Below are positions 16,145 through 24,989 of a stretch of DNA of 64,000 nt, piece by piece. Both the position numbers and the translations under genes were made by a program. Numbering within the stretch: the stretch's first letter is position 1; each line of letters starts with the position of its first letter. The notes under the pieces are model-generated. The model did not search any database and was not told the origin of the DNA. It saw nothing but the letters and a program-made list of their open reading frames with translations. Source of the DNA: Puia sp963703355 (GTDB lineage Bacteria > Bacteroidota > Bacteroidia > Chitinophagales > Chitinophagaceae); assembly GCA_963703355.1 (NCBI GenBank), contig OY969813.1:1302001-1366000 (forward strand). The letters are read 5' to 3'.

Positions 16145-17548
16145 TTATTTTTCGAGCCAACCACCTGTGTATCCGGCCAGGCGAAGACCGTTCTTAATAT
16201 AGATGCATTGCTTCATAATATTCCAAATCATTTCAGTTTGAAAATTCTCAATCATAATAATCATGGGACCTTCATTTAGTCCGAATTTCCATGGTGAGAC
16301 CCATCCCTTCTTTCCATCACCCGTTGGAAAAATATTGTTGAAACTCGCGTCAAACCCATCGTTCCCCGAATTTCTTTCCTTCAACCTCAATAAAGCATGT
16401 CTTATAGTATTGATTACGATGTCCGGCGCAAAAGGAAGTGATGCCACCACAGCCCAGGGCGAGATGGTACCATCGTCCGGTCCAAAAGGAACACCTCTTG
16501 CTATATAATCATAAAATATTTTTTCTACTCCGTCTATAAGTACAACAGCAGGTCCCGGTCCATCGCTTGCAGTAAATCCCCAGTTATTTTTATTATAATG
16601 TTCAAATTTTAACGGATTTTTTATTGCATATTCCTGCTGAATGCAAGTTGCCCGACGACTGTTTTCGAAATAGTCGATATCATGTCTTCTGTTAAGGTCA
16701 TCCTGAATACCGCGGAAATCGAGCCATAGATGAGACATCTGGTGAATAAAAAGAGGTCCCGCATGAATTAATTCTATGCCATCTATATTCCGCCACGTAA
16801 AAGTGGACGTCCAGTTTTTATACCCAATCGGGTTGATACTTTTTGTTGGAGAGCCCACGGCAAGAATATATAAAATAATGGCTTCGCTGTATCCATGGTC
16901 CCAGTAATTATCCAGGAAGCCCGATTCCGGCTTCCAGCCGTGACATATTTCAGTCCTCCCGTTGAGTGCCCATTGCCAGTCGATTCGCCCGTAAAGATTT
17001 TCCGCCAAGTCTCTTATTTCCTTTTCCACCATATCATCGGCATTAAAATAGGTAGCGGCAGTTAATACTCCGGCAATAAATATTGCCGTATCAATCGTTG
17101 ATAGTTCGCTCTCCCATGCACGTTTGCCTTCCTGCATATCCAGGAAATGATAATAAAATCCCCTATATCCCATGGCATCCGGTTCCGGACCCTGGTGACC
17201 ATTATAAAAAAAACGAAGTATGGTAAGAATTTTATTAACAGCATCTTTTCGCGAAAGTAAATTTCGTTCCAGCCCCACTATGTAACAGGTAATACCCAAC
17301 CCTACAACCGCGATACTGGAGTGGGACTGTGGATCGGATTTGTCGGCAATTAATCCATTTGCAGGATTCAGATATCGAAGGAAATAAGTAAACGTTTCCG
17401 ATAGTAACTTCTCCAGCATACGTTTATCTTCTTCCAGGACATTTGCTTTCATTTGGCGAACTGTCGACTCCATTTTTAGAATTCTTTTTTGTGCCGGAGT
17501 GAATATAAGAATTATAAAAACAACGATTTCCATACAAAGTTGTAACAA
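16145..17548 (-). CDS. GH144/glycoamylase-like (PF10091) enzyme
   Basis: 467 residues including an (alpha/alpha)6 glycoamylase-like domain. Recognised by GYRGFYYHFLDM, WESELSTIDTAIF (with E148 and D153), YNHSE-like DHGYSEAIILYIL and the closing PWAVVASLPFAPD. Characterised relatives are GH144 endo-beta-1,2-glucanases, first described in Chitinophaga; others are only labelled glucoamylase. The N-terminus is uncertain: the frame opens with a TTG, and ATG codons exist at residues 6 and 26. The residue-6 start gives a hydrophobic stretch (VVFIILIF) that may act as an export signal. No transporter or susCD pair is adjacent, so the substrate is open; the domain assignment is secure, GH144 membership is probable. 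Confidence 0.78.
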   Translation of the reverse strand: MLQLCMEIVVFIILIFTPAQKRILKMESTVRQMKANVLEEDKRMLEKLLSETFTYFLRYLNPANGLIADKSDPQSHSSIAVVGLGITCYIVGLERNLLSRKDAVNKILTILRFFYNGHQGPEPDAMGYRGFYYHFLDMQEGKRAWESELSTIDTAIFIAGVLTAATYFNADDMVEKEIRDLAENLYGRIDWQWALNGRTEICHGWKPESGFLDNYWDHGYSEAIILYILAVGSPTKSINPIGYKNWTSTFTWRNIDGIELIHAGPLFIHQMSHLWLDFRGIQDDLNRRHDIDYFENSRRATCIQQEYAIKNPLKFEHYNKNNWGFTASDGPGPAVVLIDGVEKIFYDYIARGVPFGPDDGTISPWAVVASLPFAPDIVINTIRHALLRLKERNSGNDGFDASFNNIFPTGDGKKGWVSPWKFGLNEGPMIIMIENFQTEMIWNIMKQCIYIKNGLRLAGYTGGWLEK

Positions 17549-17619
17549 ACACGGCCGGAACCTGATATCTACAGAATTAAATCAGATTTGACGCAGATCT
17601 TGTTCCTAAAAAAGAGATA

Positions 17620-18858
17620 ATGGTTAGGTCATGGGCTGTCATGTTGTTTGCTCTGGTGACCGGAATGAAGGCCGTTGCCCAAAAAAACACCCTTGATTTT
17701 TATGTGCAGGAAGCCGTTCACAATAGCCCACTTTTAAAAGATTATCAGGCGCAGGTAGAATTAAATTCAATAGACAGCCAACGAATCAGGGCGCAATACA
17801 GGCCACAGGTTACCGGTTCCAGCGTAAATTCATTTGCACCCGTAATACAGGGTTTTGGATATGACCGCGCTATAACCAACGGCGGTCAGCTTAGCGGCAT
17901 CGTAAATGTAGACCAGGCGCTGGTAAGTCGTGGTAATCTTTCCGCTCAATATAAAAATCTGCAACTCCAGAGTGAAGGGATCAGAAACAGTGCAAGAATA
18001 TCTGAGCAGGATTTGAAAAGGACCATTACGAATCAGTACCTGACAGCTTTTGGGACTTTACAAGAACTTAATCTGGCGAAAGAAATAAAAACATTACTTC
18101 AAAAAGAGGTTTCCATTTTGAAAACCCTGACTGAAAAAAACGTATACCGGCAAACCGATTACCTTACTTTACTCGTAACGGTGCAGCAACAAGACCTTTC
18201 TCTTCGACAGCTCGATATTCAATTTCACAACGATTTCGCTACGTTGAATTATCTCGCCGGCATCATCGATACGTCTGCAATCAATCTGGACGAGCCTGGA
18301 TTGGAAGTGGTTAACCTGCCCAATCCAGACGAATCGGTTTTCTTTCAAAAATATACAATTGATAGTCTGATCCTGGTTCATAACCGCGTACTCATCGATT
18401 ACAGTTACAAACCAAAGCTCAATGTATATGCAAATGGCGGATACATGTCGTCGTTTGAATATCAGGGATATAAAAATTTTGGAACCAGTGTGGGACTGAA
18501 TTTAAATATTCCAATCTACGACGGTAAGCAAAAGAAAATGCAATACAGAAAGCTGGACGTTTCAGAAAGAACCAGGTCTTATTACAAAGCATTTTATACC
18601 AGTCAATACTACCAACAGGTTTACCAGCTGAAGCAGCAATTACAACAAACAGAATCCCTTATAAGTGATATTAATAATCAAATCAAATATTCAGAAGGAC
18701 TTATAGAAGTGAATACAAAATTGCTTGAAACCGGAGACGCTAAGATTTCAGATCTAATCATTGCACTTAATAATTACCTGACTGCAAAAAATTTGTTGAC
18801 ACAAAATAAAGTAAGCCGCTTCCAGATTATCAACCAGATAAATTACTGGAGCCGGTAA
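17620..18858 (+). CDS. TolC family outer-membrane channel of an RND pump
   Basis: 412 residues with signal peptide (MVRSWAVMLFALVTGMKAVAQ) and two long helical repeats of the outer-membrane efflux protein family; DYQAQVELNSIDSQRIRAQY and the matching SEGLIEVNTKLLETGDAKIS in the second half are the typical positions. First gene of a four-gene rightward operon with an adaptor (12 bp later), an RND pump (4 bp after that) and a YncE-like propeller (18 bp after that). It provides the outer-membrane exit for the pump. Confidence 0.92.
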   Translation: MVRSWAVMLFALVTGMKAVAQKNTLDFYVQEAVHNSPLLKDYQAQVELNSIDSQRIRAQYRPQVTGSSVNSFAPVIQGFGYDRAITNGGQLSGIVNVDQALVSRGNLSAQYKNLQLQSEGIRNSARISEQDLKRTITNQYLTAFGTLQELNLAKEIKTLLQKEVSILKTLTEKNVYRQTDYLTLLVTVQQQDLSLRQLDIQFHNDFATLNYLAGIIDTSAINLDEPGLEVVNLPNPDESVFFQKYTIDSLILVHNRVLIDYSYKPKLNVYANGGYMSSFEYQGYKNFGTSVGLNLNIPIYDGKQKKMQYRKLDVSERTRSYYKAFYTSQYYQQVYQLKQQLQQTESLISDINNQIKYSEGLIEVNTKLLETGDAKISDLIIALNNYLTAKNLLTQNKVSRFQIINQINYWSR

Positions 18859-18869
18859 AATATAACATC

Positions 18870-19790
18870 ATGTCGAAATCTTATTTATACCTGCTTTATT
18901 TTTTTCTGTTGTTGGGTGCATGCACGTCCAAACCTGAAGAGAAAGAAGAGGCTGCAACAGTTGTACAAACACCTGTTACCGTAACCGGAATTGCCAATGA
19001 ACCCATGGGGGAATTTATTGAACTCAATGCCACATCATCTTTTCTCCTTAAAAACTATGTAAAGGCCAATGCAAATGGATATTTGGAATCAGCACGTATT
19101 ACGCCAGGTGAACACGTAAATGCGGGTCAGGTGTTGTTTACCATGAAAACCAAAGAAGCCGTAAGTATAGGTAATGCCATCAATCAGCTGGATACTTCAT
19201 TTAAGTTTTCCGGAACCAACAGCATCAGGGCGGGATCGAAGGGATTTATCAGTCAGCTGAATCACCAGCCTGGAGATTATGTCCAGGACGGCGAACAACT
19301 TGCTGTTATCAGTGATGAAAGCAGTTTCGTTTTCCTCCTTGAATTGCCTTACGAATTGAGACCCTACGTAAAATTAAATACCCGGATAGACGTGTTACTT
19401 CCCGACGGTGAAAAAGTACCGGGAACCATCACTTCTTTTATGCCTACCGTTGAATCTACTTCTCAGACGATTCCATTAGTGATTAAAGTAGATCCCGGGA
19501 AAAAGATACCTGAAAACCTCATTGCGAAAGTCAGGATTCAAAAAACGATACGTGAACATGCTGTTAGTCTGCCGAAAGCATCCGTTCTGACGGACGAAAC
19601 GCAATCTTCTTTTTGGGTGATGAAACTGATTGACAGTACAACGGCAGTAAAGATTCCTGTAACGAAAGGAATTGAAACCAAAGATCAGGTCGAGATTCTG
19701 TCACCTCAATTTACAAAAGACGACAGGTTCCTCTTAACCGGGAATTACGGCCTGGGAGATACCGCAAAAATAAAAATAGTTCAGCCTTAA
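18870..19790 (+). CDS. RND efflux periplasmic adaptor, lipoprotein
   Basis: 306-residue membrane-fusion protein. The leader ends in a lipobox (LLGACTSK, Cys18), so it is anchored by lipid in the inner membrane. Lipoyl/biotinyl-like half-motifs are split as usual: NANGYLESARITPGEHVNAG and SKGFISQLNHQPGDYVQDGE. The usual long coiled-coil hairpin between them is almost absent (only the short link SIGNAINQLDTSFKFSG), so the adaptor is short compared with AcrA (about 370-400). It sits between the TolC-like and RND pump genes, 4 bp before the pump. Confidence 0.9.
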   Translation: MSKSYLYLLYFFLLLGACTSKPEEKEEAATVVQTPVTVTGIANEPMGEFIELNATSSFLLKNYVKANANGYLESARITPGEHVNAGQVLFTMKTKEAVSIGNAINQLDTSFKFSGTNSIRAGSKGFISQLNHQPGDYVQDGEQLAVISDESSFVFLLELPYELRPYVKLNTRIDVLLPDGEKVPGTITSFMPTVESTSQTIPLVIKVDPGKKIPENLIAKVRIQKTIREHAVSLPKASVLTDETQSSFWVMKLIDSTTAVKIPVTKGIETKDQVEILSPQFTKDDRFLLTGNYGLGDTAKIKIVQP

Positions 19791-19793
19791 GAG

Positions 19794-22700
19794 ATGAAGA
19801 CATCCTTTTTCCAGACATATAAAAATCCTGTCAGTGTACTCATGGTCCTGTTGATTGGCGGAGGTTTGTTTGCCTACAGCAGGATGCAAACGGCGCTTTT
19901 CCCGGAAATAAGTTTTCCCAAGATCAAGATAATCGCGGATGCCGGGTTGCAACCGGTGAATAAAATGATGATCACGGTAACCAAACCATTGGAAAATGCT
20001 ATCAAACAGGTTCCGGATCTCAGTACCATCAGATCAATCACCAGCAGGGGCAGTTGCGAGATCTCGGCGTTTATGGACTGGAATGCAAACGTGGATCTCA
20101 GTCAGCAGAGAATAGAATCAAAAATTGCGCAGATAAGAAATAATCTTCCACCGGAAACGCAGATCACGGTTGAAAAAATGAATCCCTCTATTCTTCCGGT
20201 TATAGGATATATGCTGGAAAGTACCGAGAAGTCGCCCATTGAATTAAAGCAACTGGCTAATTATACTATCAAACCATTTCTTTCTCAGGTGCCAGGAGTT
20301 TCTGAAGTCAGGGTAATAGGGGGGAAAATAAAAGAATATCGTATTCAACTGGATCCGCGTAAAATGAGCGCGCTGTCTGTTACACCTGATCTGGTCAATA
20401 CGGCTCTTTCCCAAACCAATTTTATCCGCTCCAATGGATATTTGTCAGATTACCGGTTTCTTTATCTCACAACTACAGATGCAACTGTACATACCACTGA
20501 AGACCTGAATAATATCGTAATAAGAAATGACGGGAAGCGTATCGTTCATATTCAGGATATAGCAACCGTGGATATCAGGGAAGCGGCTGCTTATACAAAA
20601 ACAAATGCCAACGGAAAAGAAGGCGTGTTGATTGCAATTATCAAACAACCCAATGCAAACCTGATTGAATTGTCTGATCAAATGCAGGGTAAAATTTCTG
20701 AATTAAAAAACATCCTTCCAAAGAATGTTCATATTGAGCCTTATTATATACAGGCCGATTTCGTGAGAACTTCCATTCAAAGTGTTTCCGATAGTTTATG
20801 GATTGGCCTTGCCCTGTCCATTATTGTCGCCATATTATTTCTTCGTTCACTGAAAGCAAGTATTACGATTTTATTTACGATACCTATAACAATTTGTTTA
20901 ACGCTGATAGTACTATACTCCGGGGGTTTTACACTCAATATTATGACGCTCGGTGCTATTGCCGCCGCTATTGGTCTGATCATCGACGATGCAATTGTAG
21001 TGGTAGAACAGATTCACAGGACACACGAGGAGCATCCGGAGGAACCAACCGTTTCACTATTGCAAAAAGCTGTGGCATACCTGCTGCCTGCGATGGTCGG
21101 ATCTTCGTTAACGACGATTGTAATTTTTCTGCCATTTGTATTTATGAGCGGAGTGGCGGGCGCATATTTCAAAATTCTTACAAATACCATGATTATAACG
21201 TTGGTATGTTCTTTTTTTGTGACCTGGATCTGTTTGCCCGTTATCTACCTGATTTTTTCTAAAAACGCTCCCGCTAAAAAAATCAAACCGCATGAATTGA
21301 AGAACCAACAATGGGTTTCGTTTTTCATTTTTCGTCCATGGATCAGTTTTCTTTTGATCGCCGGTATGGTTTGCGCTATTGTTCTTATACTGCCTAAGCT
21401 GGAAACTGGTTTTCTTCCCGAGATGAATGAGGGAAGCATTGTGTTGGATTATGCGTCGCCACCCGGCACCTCTCTTGAAGAAACGGACCGCCTGTTAAAG
21501 GAAGTTGAGAAAATGCTGAAAACGATTCCTGAAGTGTCTGCCTACTCCAGGAGGACCGGCACGCAAATGGGGTTCTTTATTACAGAGCCAAACACCGGTG
21601 ACTATCTGATTCAACTGAATAACAAAAGAAAAAGAACTACCGAGGAAGTTATTTCCGATATCAGGTCAAAGATTGAATCATCACAACCGGCTCTTCGGGT
21701 TGATTTTGGTCAGGTCATAACTGATATGCTGGGTGATCTGATGAGTTCAGTGCAACCGATAGAAATAAAAATTTTCGGAGATAACCAGGAGCAACTGCAC
21801 GATCTTTCCAAACAAGTTGCAGGCATCGTTTCAAACACAAAAGGAACAGCCGATGTTTTTGACGGAATTGTGATTGCAGGACCTTCCGTTACCGTGACTC
21901 CGGACTATAATAAGCTCGCACAGTTTGGATTAACTCCAGCGGCTTTGCAATTTCAGTTGCAGAATTATCTGGAAGGAAATGTAGTTGGCGAAATGCTGGA
22001 AAAAGAACAGTCCACTTCGATCAGGATGTCGTATCCCAATAATCTTAAACAAACTGTATCCGATATATCGAAATGGGAGATTTTTCTTCCGGATGGAAAA
22101 CTAAACCCAATTGGTTCACTGGCTACAGTGCAAATCAATCCGGGTGACGCAGAAATTCAACGCCAGAATTTGCAATCGATGGGTGTGGTTACAGCAAGGC
22201 TCGAAAACAGTGATCTGGGAACCGTGATCAAAAATATTCAGTCGGAAGTGAAATCGAAAGTGAATTTGCCACAGGGATATCATATTACCTACGGAGGTTC
22301 ATATGCTGAGCAACAGCAATCATTTCAGGAACTATTGCTCATACTCATTGCGGCAAGTCTCCTGGTTTTTTGTGTCATACTTTTCCTTTTCAAAGAATTC
22401 AAACTGGCACTCATCATTTTGACTATTTCGGTGTTAGGAATATCAGGCAGCTATCTCGCACTTTTTATCACCGGAACTCCGCTGAACGTGGGAAGTTATA
22501 CCGGTCTTATTATGATTGTTGGGATCATCGCAGAGAATGCAATCTTCACCATACTGCAATTCAAAGAAGCAAGGCAAACTAAATCAGTTGATCAATCCGT
22601 CATTTATTCAATTTCCACGCGTCTGCGGCCAAAACTAATGACGGCCTTCGGAGCCATTATTGCGCTGCTTCCCCTCGGACTTGGCATTGGTGCAGGAGCA

Positions 22701-22829
22701 CAGGTACATCAGCCTCTGGCAATTGCAGTAATCGGAGGATTTATTATCGCTATTCCTCTTTTACTTATTGTACTACCCTCTCTGTTGAGACTTGTATATA
22801 ATAGAAATCAAATTTCAGTTGTTCTTTAA
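19794..22829 (+). CDS. RND family efflux permease (AcrB/CusA superfamily)
   Basis: 1011 residues, full length for a proton-driven RND pump: 12 membrane helices with two large periplasmic loops after helices 1 and 7. The proton-relay pair in helix 4 is D398/D399 in GLIIDDAIVVVEQ. A Met-rich heavy-metal relay typical of CusA is not visible, so drug, lipid or general export is more likely than copper. It is co-transcribed with its adaptor and channel. The neighbouring YncE protein raises the possibility that the pump serves envelope traffic rather than drug export. Confidence 0.95.
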   Translation: MKTSFFQTYKNPVSVLMVLLIGGGLFAYSRMQTALFPEISFPKIKIIADAGLQPVNKMMITVTKPLENAIKQVPDLSTIRSITSRGSCEISAFMDWNANVDLSQQRIESKIAQIRNNLPPETQITVEKMNPSILPVIGYMLESTEKSPIELKQLANYTIKPFLSQVPGVSEVRVIGGKIKEYRIQLDPRKMSALSVTPDLVNTALSQTNFIRSNGYLSDYRFLYLTTTDATVHTTEDLNNIVIRNDGKRIVHIQDIATVDIREAAAYTKTNANGKEGVLIAIIKQPNANLIELSDQMQGKISELKNILPKNVHIEPYYIQADFVRTSIQSVSDSLWIGLALSIIVAILFLRSLKASITILFTIPITICLTLIVLYSGGFTLNIMTLGAIAAAIGLIIDDAIVVVEQIHRTHEEHPEEPTVSLLQKAVAYLLPAMVGSSLTTIVIFLPFVFMSGVAGAYFKILTNTMIITLVCSFFVTWICLPVIYLIFSKNAPAKKIKPHELKNQQWVSFFIFRPWISFLLIAGMVCAIVLILPKLETGFLPEMNEGSIVLDYASPPGTSLEETDRLLKEVEKMLKTIPEVSAYSRRTGTQMGFFITEPNTGDYLIQLNNKRKRTTEEVISDIRSKIESSQPALRVDFGQVITDMLGDLMSSVQPIEIKIFGDNQEQLHDLSKQVAGIVSNTKGTADVFDGIVIAGPSVTVTPDYNKLAQFGLTPAALQFQLQNYLEGNVVGEMLEKEQSTSIRMSYPNNLKQTVSDISKWEIFLPDGKLNPIGSLATVQINPGDAEIQRQNLQSMGVVTARLENSDLGTVIKNIQSEVKSKVNLPQGYHITYGGSYAEQQQSFQELLLILIAASLLVFCVILFLFKEFKLALIILTISVLGISGSYLALFITGTPLNVGSYTGLIMIVGIIAENAIFTILQFKEARQTKSVDQSVIYSISTRLRPKLMTAFGAIIALLPLGLGIGAGAQVHQPLAIAVIGGFIIAIPLLLIVLPSLLRLVYNRNQISVVL

Positions 22830-22846
22830 ATTTTAAAAACTCAGTT

Positions 22847-23854
22847 ATGAAAAAAATCACATTAAAAGTCCTGTTTATATTCGGGGCCGTTTATTTTACA
22901 AACGCCGGCTTATTTGCACAAAGTCAATTTAAAGTCGCTACCATTTTTCATATTGCGAGTTCCGGAGGATGGGATTATATCGCATCGGGACCGGACAACA
23001 ATCGCCTCTATGTTTCTCATGGAACGCAGGTAAATATACTTGACGAAACGACCGGTGATTCCATCGGGGTGATTCCCAATACTACCGGAGTACACGGAAT
23101 CGCTTTTGTGACTGCACTTGGAAAAGGGTATACCAGCAATGGAAGACTAAATACAGTTACCGTATTTGATTTAAAAACAAATCAGGTATTGAATCAGATA
23201 CCCGCAGGCACGAATCCTGACGCCATCATGTATGACGAGTTTTCGAAAATGATTATTACCTGTAACGGTCGCAGCAACGACTTGAGCATCATTGACCCAG
23301 TCACTGAAAAAGTGGTAGCGACGATTCCAGTAGGCGGTAAACCGGAAACAGCGGTTTCAGATAAAAAAGGAAAAATATTTATAAACATCGAAGACAAAAA
23401 TGAAATCATAGCAGTAGATATAACCGCTCATACCGTGTTGAACAGGTGGAGTCTTTCCCCTTCAGAAGGTCCGACCGGATTGGCTATTGATCTGAAAAAT
23501 AATCGTTTATTTTCCGGATGTGATAAAACACTGGTGATTTTGGATGCTGGCTCGGGCAAAGTCATTCAACGGGTTACTATTGGAAACGGATGTGATGGTG
23601 TTGAATTCGATCCTGAGCTGGGTTACGCATTTGCCAGTTGTGGGGAAGGAGTACTCAGCATAGTGAATGAAAACAACGGAGTGTACAAACTTCTCGAAAA
23701 TGTACCTACCAAGGCAAGTGCGAGAACAATTGCATTGAATAGAAAAACACATACGGTGTATCTGCCTGCAGGTGAATTTGGAAAGGCCACAACTCCGGGA
23801 ACAAGACCTCCACTGGTACCAGGTACTTTTCAGATACTTGTAGTTAAACGCTGA
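22847..23854 (+). CDS. YncE-like secreted beta-propeller
   Basis: 335 residues with signal peptide (ending NAGLFAQ). Seven repeating blades of the YVTN/YncE type follow, e.g. VTVFDLKTNQVLNQIPAGTN, LSIIDPVTEKVVATIPVGGK and EIIAVDITAHTVLNRW. Such propellers are periplasmic or outer-membrane proteins; a few bind DNA or metals, but no catalytic role is certain. It is last in the efflux operon, 18 bp after the pump, and ends 5 bp from the convergent DUF6799 gene. Confidence 0.9.
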   Translation: MKKITLKVLFIFGAVYFTNAGLFAQSQFKVATIFHIASSGGWDYIASGPDNNRLYVSHGTQVNILDETTGDSIGVIPNTTGVHGIAFVTALGKGYTSNGRLNTVTVFDLKTNQVLNQIPAGTNPDAIMYDEFSKMIITCNGRSNDLSIIDPVTEKVVATIPVGGKPETAVSDKKGKIFINIEDKNEIIAVDITAHTVLNRWSLSPSEGPTGLAIDLKNNRLFSGCDKTLVILDAGSGKVIQRVTIGNGCDGVEFDPELGYAFASCGEGVLSIVNENNGVYKLLENVPTKASARTIALNRKTHTVYLPAGEFGKATTPGTRPPLVPGTFQILVVKR

Positions 23855-23858
23855 TCGG

Positions 23859-24260
23859 TCACATAACAGGCTTGTACATTTCTCTGTTTAAGGGAAGAAT
23901 GTTGCCATCCATATCTATAAAGTCCTCTTCTTTTAGAATGGGTGTGTTTCCATTTGTCATCTTGATAATTCCGTCCGGCATCACAATGGACCCGTTTTTC
24001 AACGTAATGGGACTTTCCATGGGATATAAATTCCCCCTGCGCACTATTTTGATTTGGCCACCCTGCATCACCAGTCCATCCTTTATATATTTATATTCCA
24101 TATTGGAATCCAGTGAATAAGAAGCATATTGGTTGTTGGAGAAAAATCTGTTTTCGTTCATAACATTTACCAGCGTATCCTGAAAATTGGGATAACGAAC
24201 CTGGCAGAAAACATGTGAGTGCCACATTATAGCTACTACAAATACAAAAATCTTTTTCAT
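23859..24260 (-). CDS. DUF6799 secreted protein
   Basis: 133 residues, taking the start at 24260 (MKKIFVFVVAIMWHSHVFCQ), where a normal signal peptide begins and AGG lies five bases upstream; the frame continues 13 codons further but without protein-like sequence. The mature part carries the DUF6799 repeat pattern KDGLVMQGGQIKIVRRGNLY and, after it, LKNGSIVMPDGIIKMTNGN, small beta hairpins of unknown function. Leftward, with four bases between its stop and that of the YncE gene. Confidence 0.8.
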   Translation of the reverse strand: MKKIFVFVVAIMWHSHVFCQVRYPNFQDTLVNVMNENRFFSNNQYASYSLDSNMEYKYIKDGLVMQGGQIKIVRRGNLYPMESPITLKNGSIVMPDGIIKMTNGNTPILKEEDFIDMDGNILPLNREMYKPVM

Positions 24261-24415
24261 AACCTGCCTTTGCATTTGTACTCGCAATTCAAATGCCACC
24301 AGACAAAATTCAATAGATAAACTGTTACAACTTACAGGCTGTTAACAGGTTAAAAGCAGTGTTAAATCATTACCAGAGAAAATCGGGAACAAAATGGAGC
24401 AGGTAGTCTAAAAGA

Positions 24416-24445
24416 AAAAACCGCCAGGATTAATCAGCGGTTTTT
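24416..24445. terminator. Rho-independent-like hairpin in a divergent gap
   Basis: AAAAACCGC (24416-24424) pairs with GCGGTTTTT (24437-24445) around a 12-base loop, giving a hairpin with runs of A on one side and T on the other, so it could terminate in either direction. It lies between two divergent genes (starts at 24260 and 24687), where no known gene needs a terminator; it may end a small RNA or act in a leader. Confidence 0.6.
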
Positions 24446-24451
24446 CAAAAA

Positions 24452-24547
24452 TAGGATCTTAACGGCTTTACAGTAGGATTGGATAAATGGTTTTTCGGAT
24501 TGGATCGGTTATTTCTTTCGGATTGGATATATCAAAAGTAGGATCTT
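24452..24547. repeat. Cluster of GGATTGGAT repeats flanked by TAGGATCTT
   Basis: GGATTGGAT occurs at 24476-24484, 24497-24505 and 24520-24528 (spacings 21 and 23 bases), the last two preceded by TTTC. The set is bracketed by direct copies of TAGGATCTT at 24452-24460 and 24539-24547. It lies 140-235 bp upstream of the histidine-rich protein gene and could be a regulator-binding site cluster; nothing else is seen in the 24261-24686 gap apart from the hairpin. Confidence 0.7.
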
Positions 24548-24686
24548 TTAAGATGCTGGCGAAGCGAGAGAACACTCGATTTCTACGTAAGATTACTATA
24601 GTAAATTAACGGAGAGATTTGAAAATTAGATTGATGGCATGGTTTTTTTAAGGTATAGGACGTATCCATCACGAAATTCAGTCAAC

Positions 24687-24968
24687 ATGAAAAAAGCAAT
24701 TTTTATTATTATTTGTGTAGTAGCGGCTGCTGTGGCAAATGCGCAGGTACCACCGCACCCCCCACTTCCGCCTCATCCACCGCACCCACATGCACACTAT
24801 GTGCATCACAGTTACGCTTACTATCATCCCCATCATCATTACTACCATCATCCTTATCATCATTATAGCTATCACCATCCGTATCATCATGCATATCACC
24901 ACGGCAGCGCTGGAATGCCACCCAGACCACCAATGCCGCCAAGACCACCAATGCCTCCGCATCCGTGA
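24687..24968 (+). CDS. Histidine/proline-rich exported protein
   Basis: 93 residues from the ATG at 24687. The first 20 (MKKAIFIIICVVAAAVANAQ) are a clean signal peptide; the upstream 16 codons in frame are not protein-like. The mature part has about 22 histidines in 73 residues, arranged as HPH, YHH and PYHHYSYHH runs, followed by proline repeats (PPRPPMPPRPPMPPHP). Histidine-rich secreted proteins bind Zn, Ni or Cu; a metal buffer or sink is the simplest idea. The region is low in complexity, and the reverse strand gives a methionine-rich frame that is rejected. Rightward, 21 bp from the convergent FkbM gene. Confidence 0.7.
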   Translation: MKKAIFIIICVVAAAVANAQVPPHPPLPPHPPHPHAHYVHHSYAYYHPHHHYYHHPYHHYSYHHPYHHAYHHGSAGMPPRPPMPPRPPMPPHP

Positions 24969-24989
24969 CAGGCGCGATGATCCCGGCTT

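Noticed and set aside
24678..24962. Methionine-rich and aspartate-rich frames opposite the His-rich gene
   Set aside because: They arise from CAT/CAC repeats read backwards; the forward frame has a proper signal peptide.
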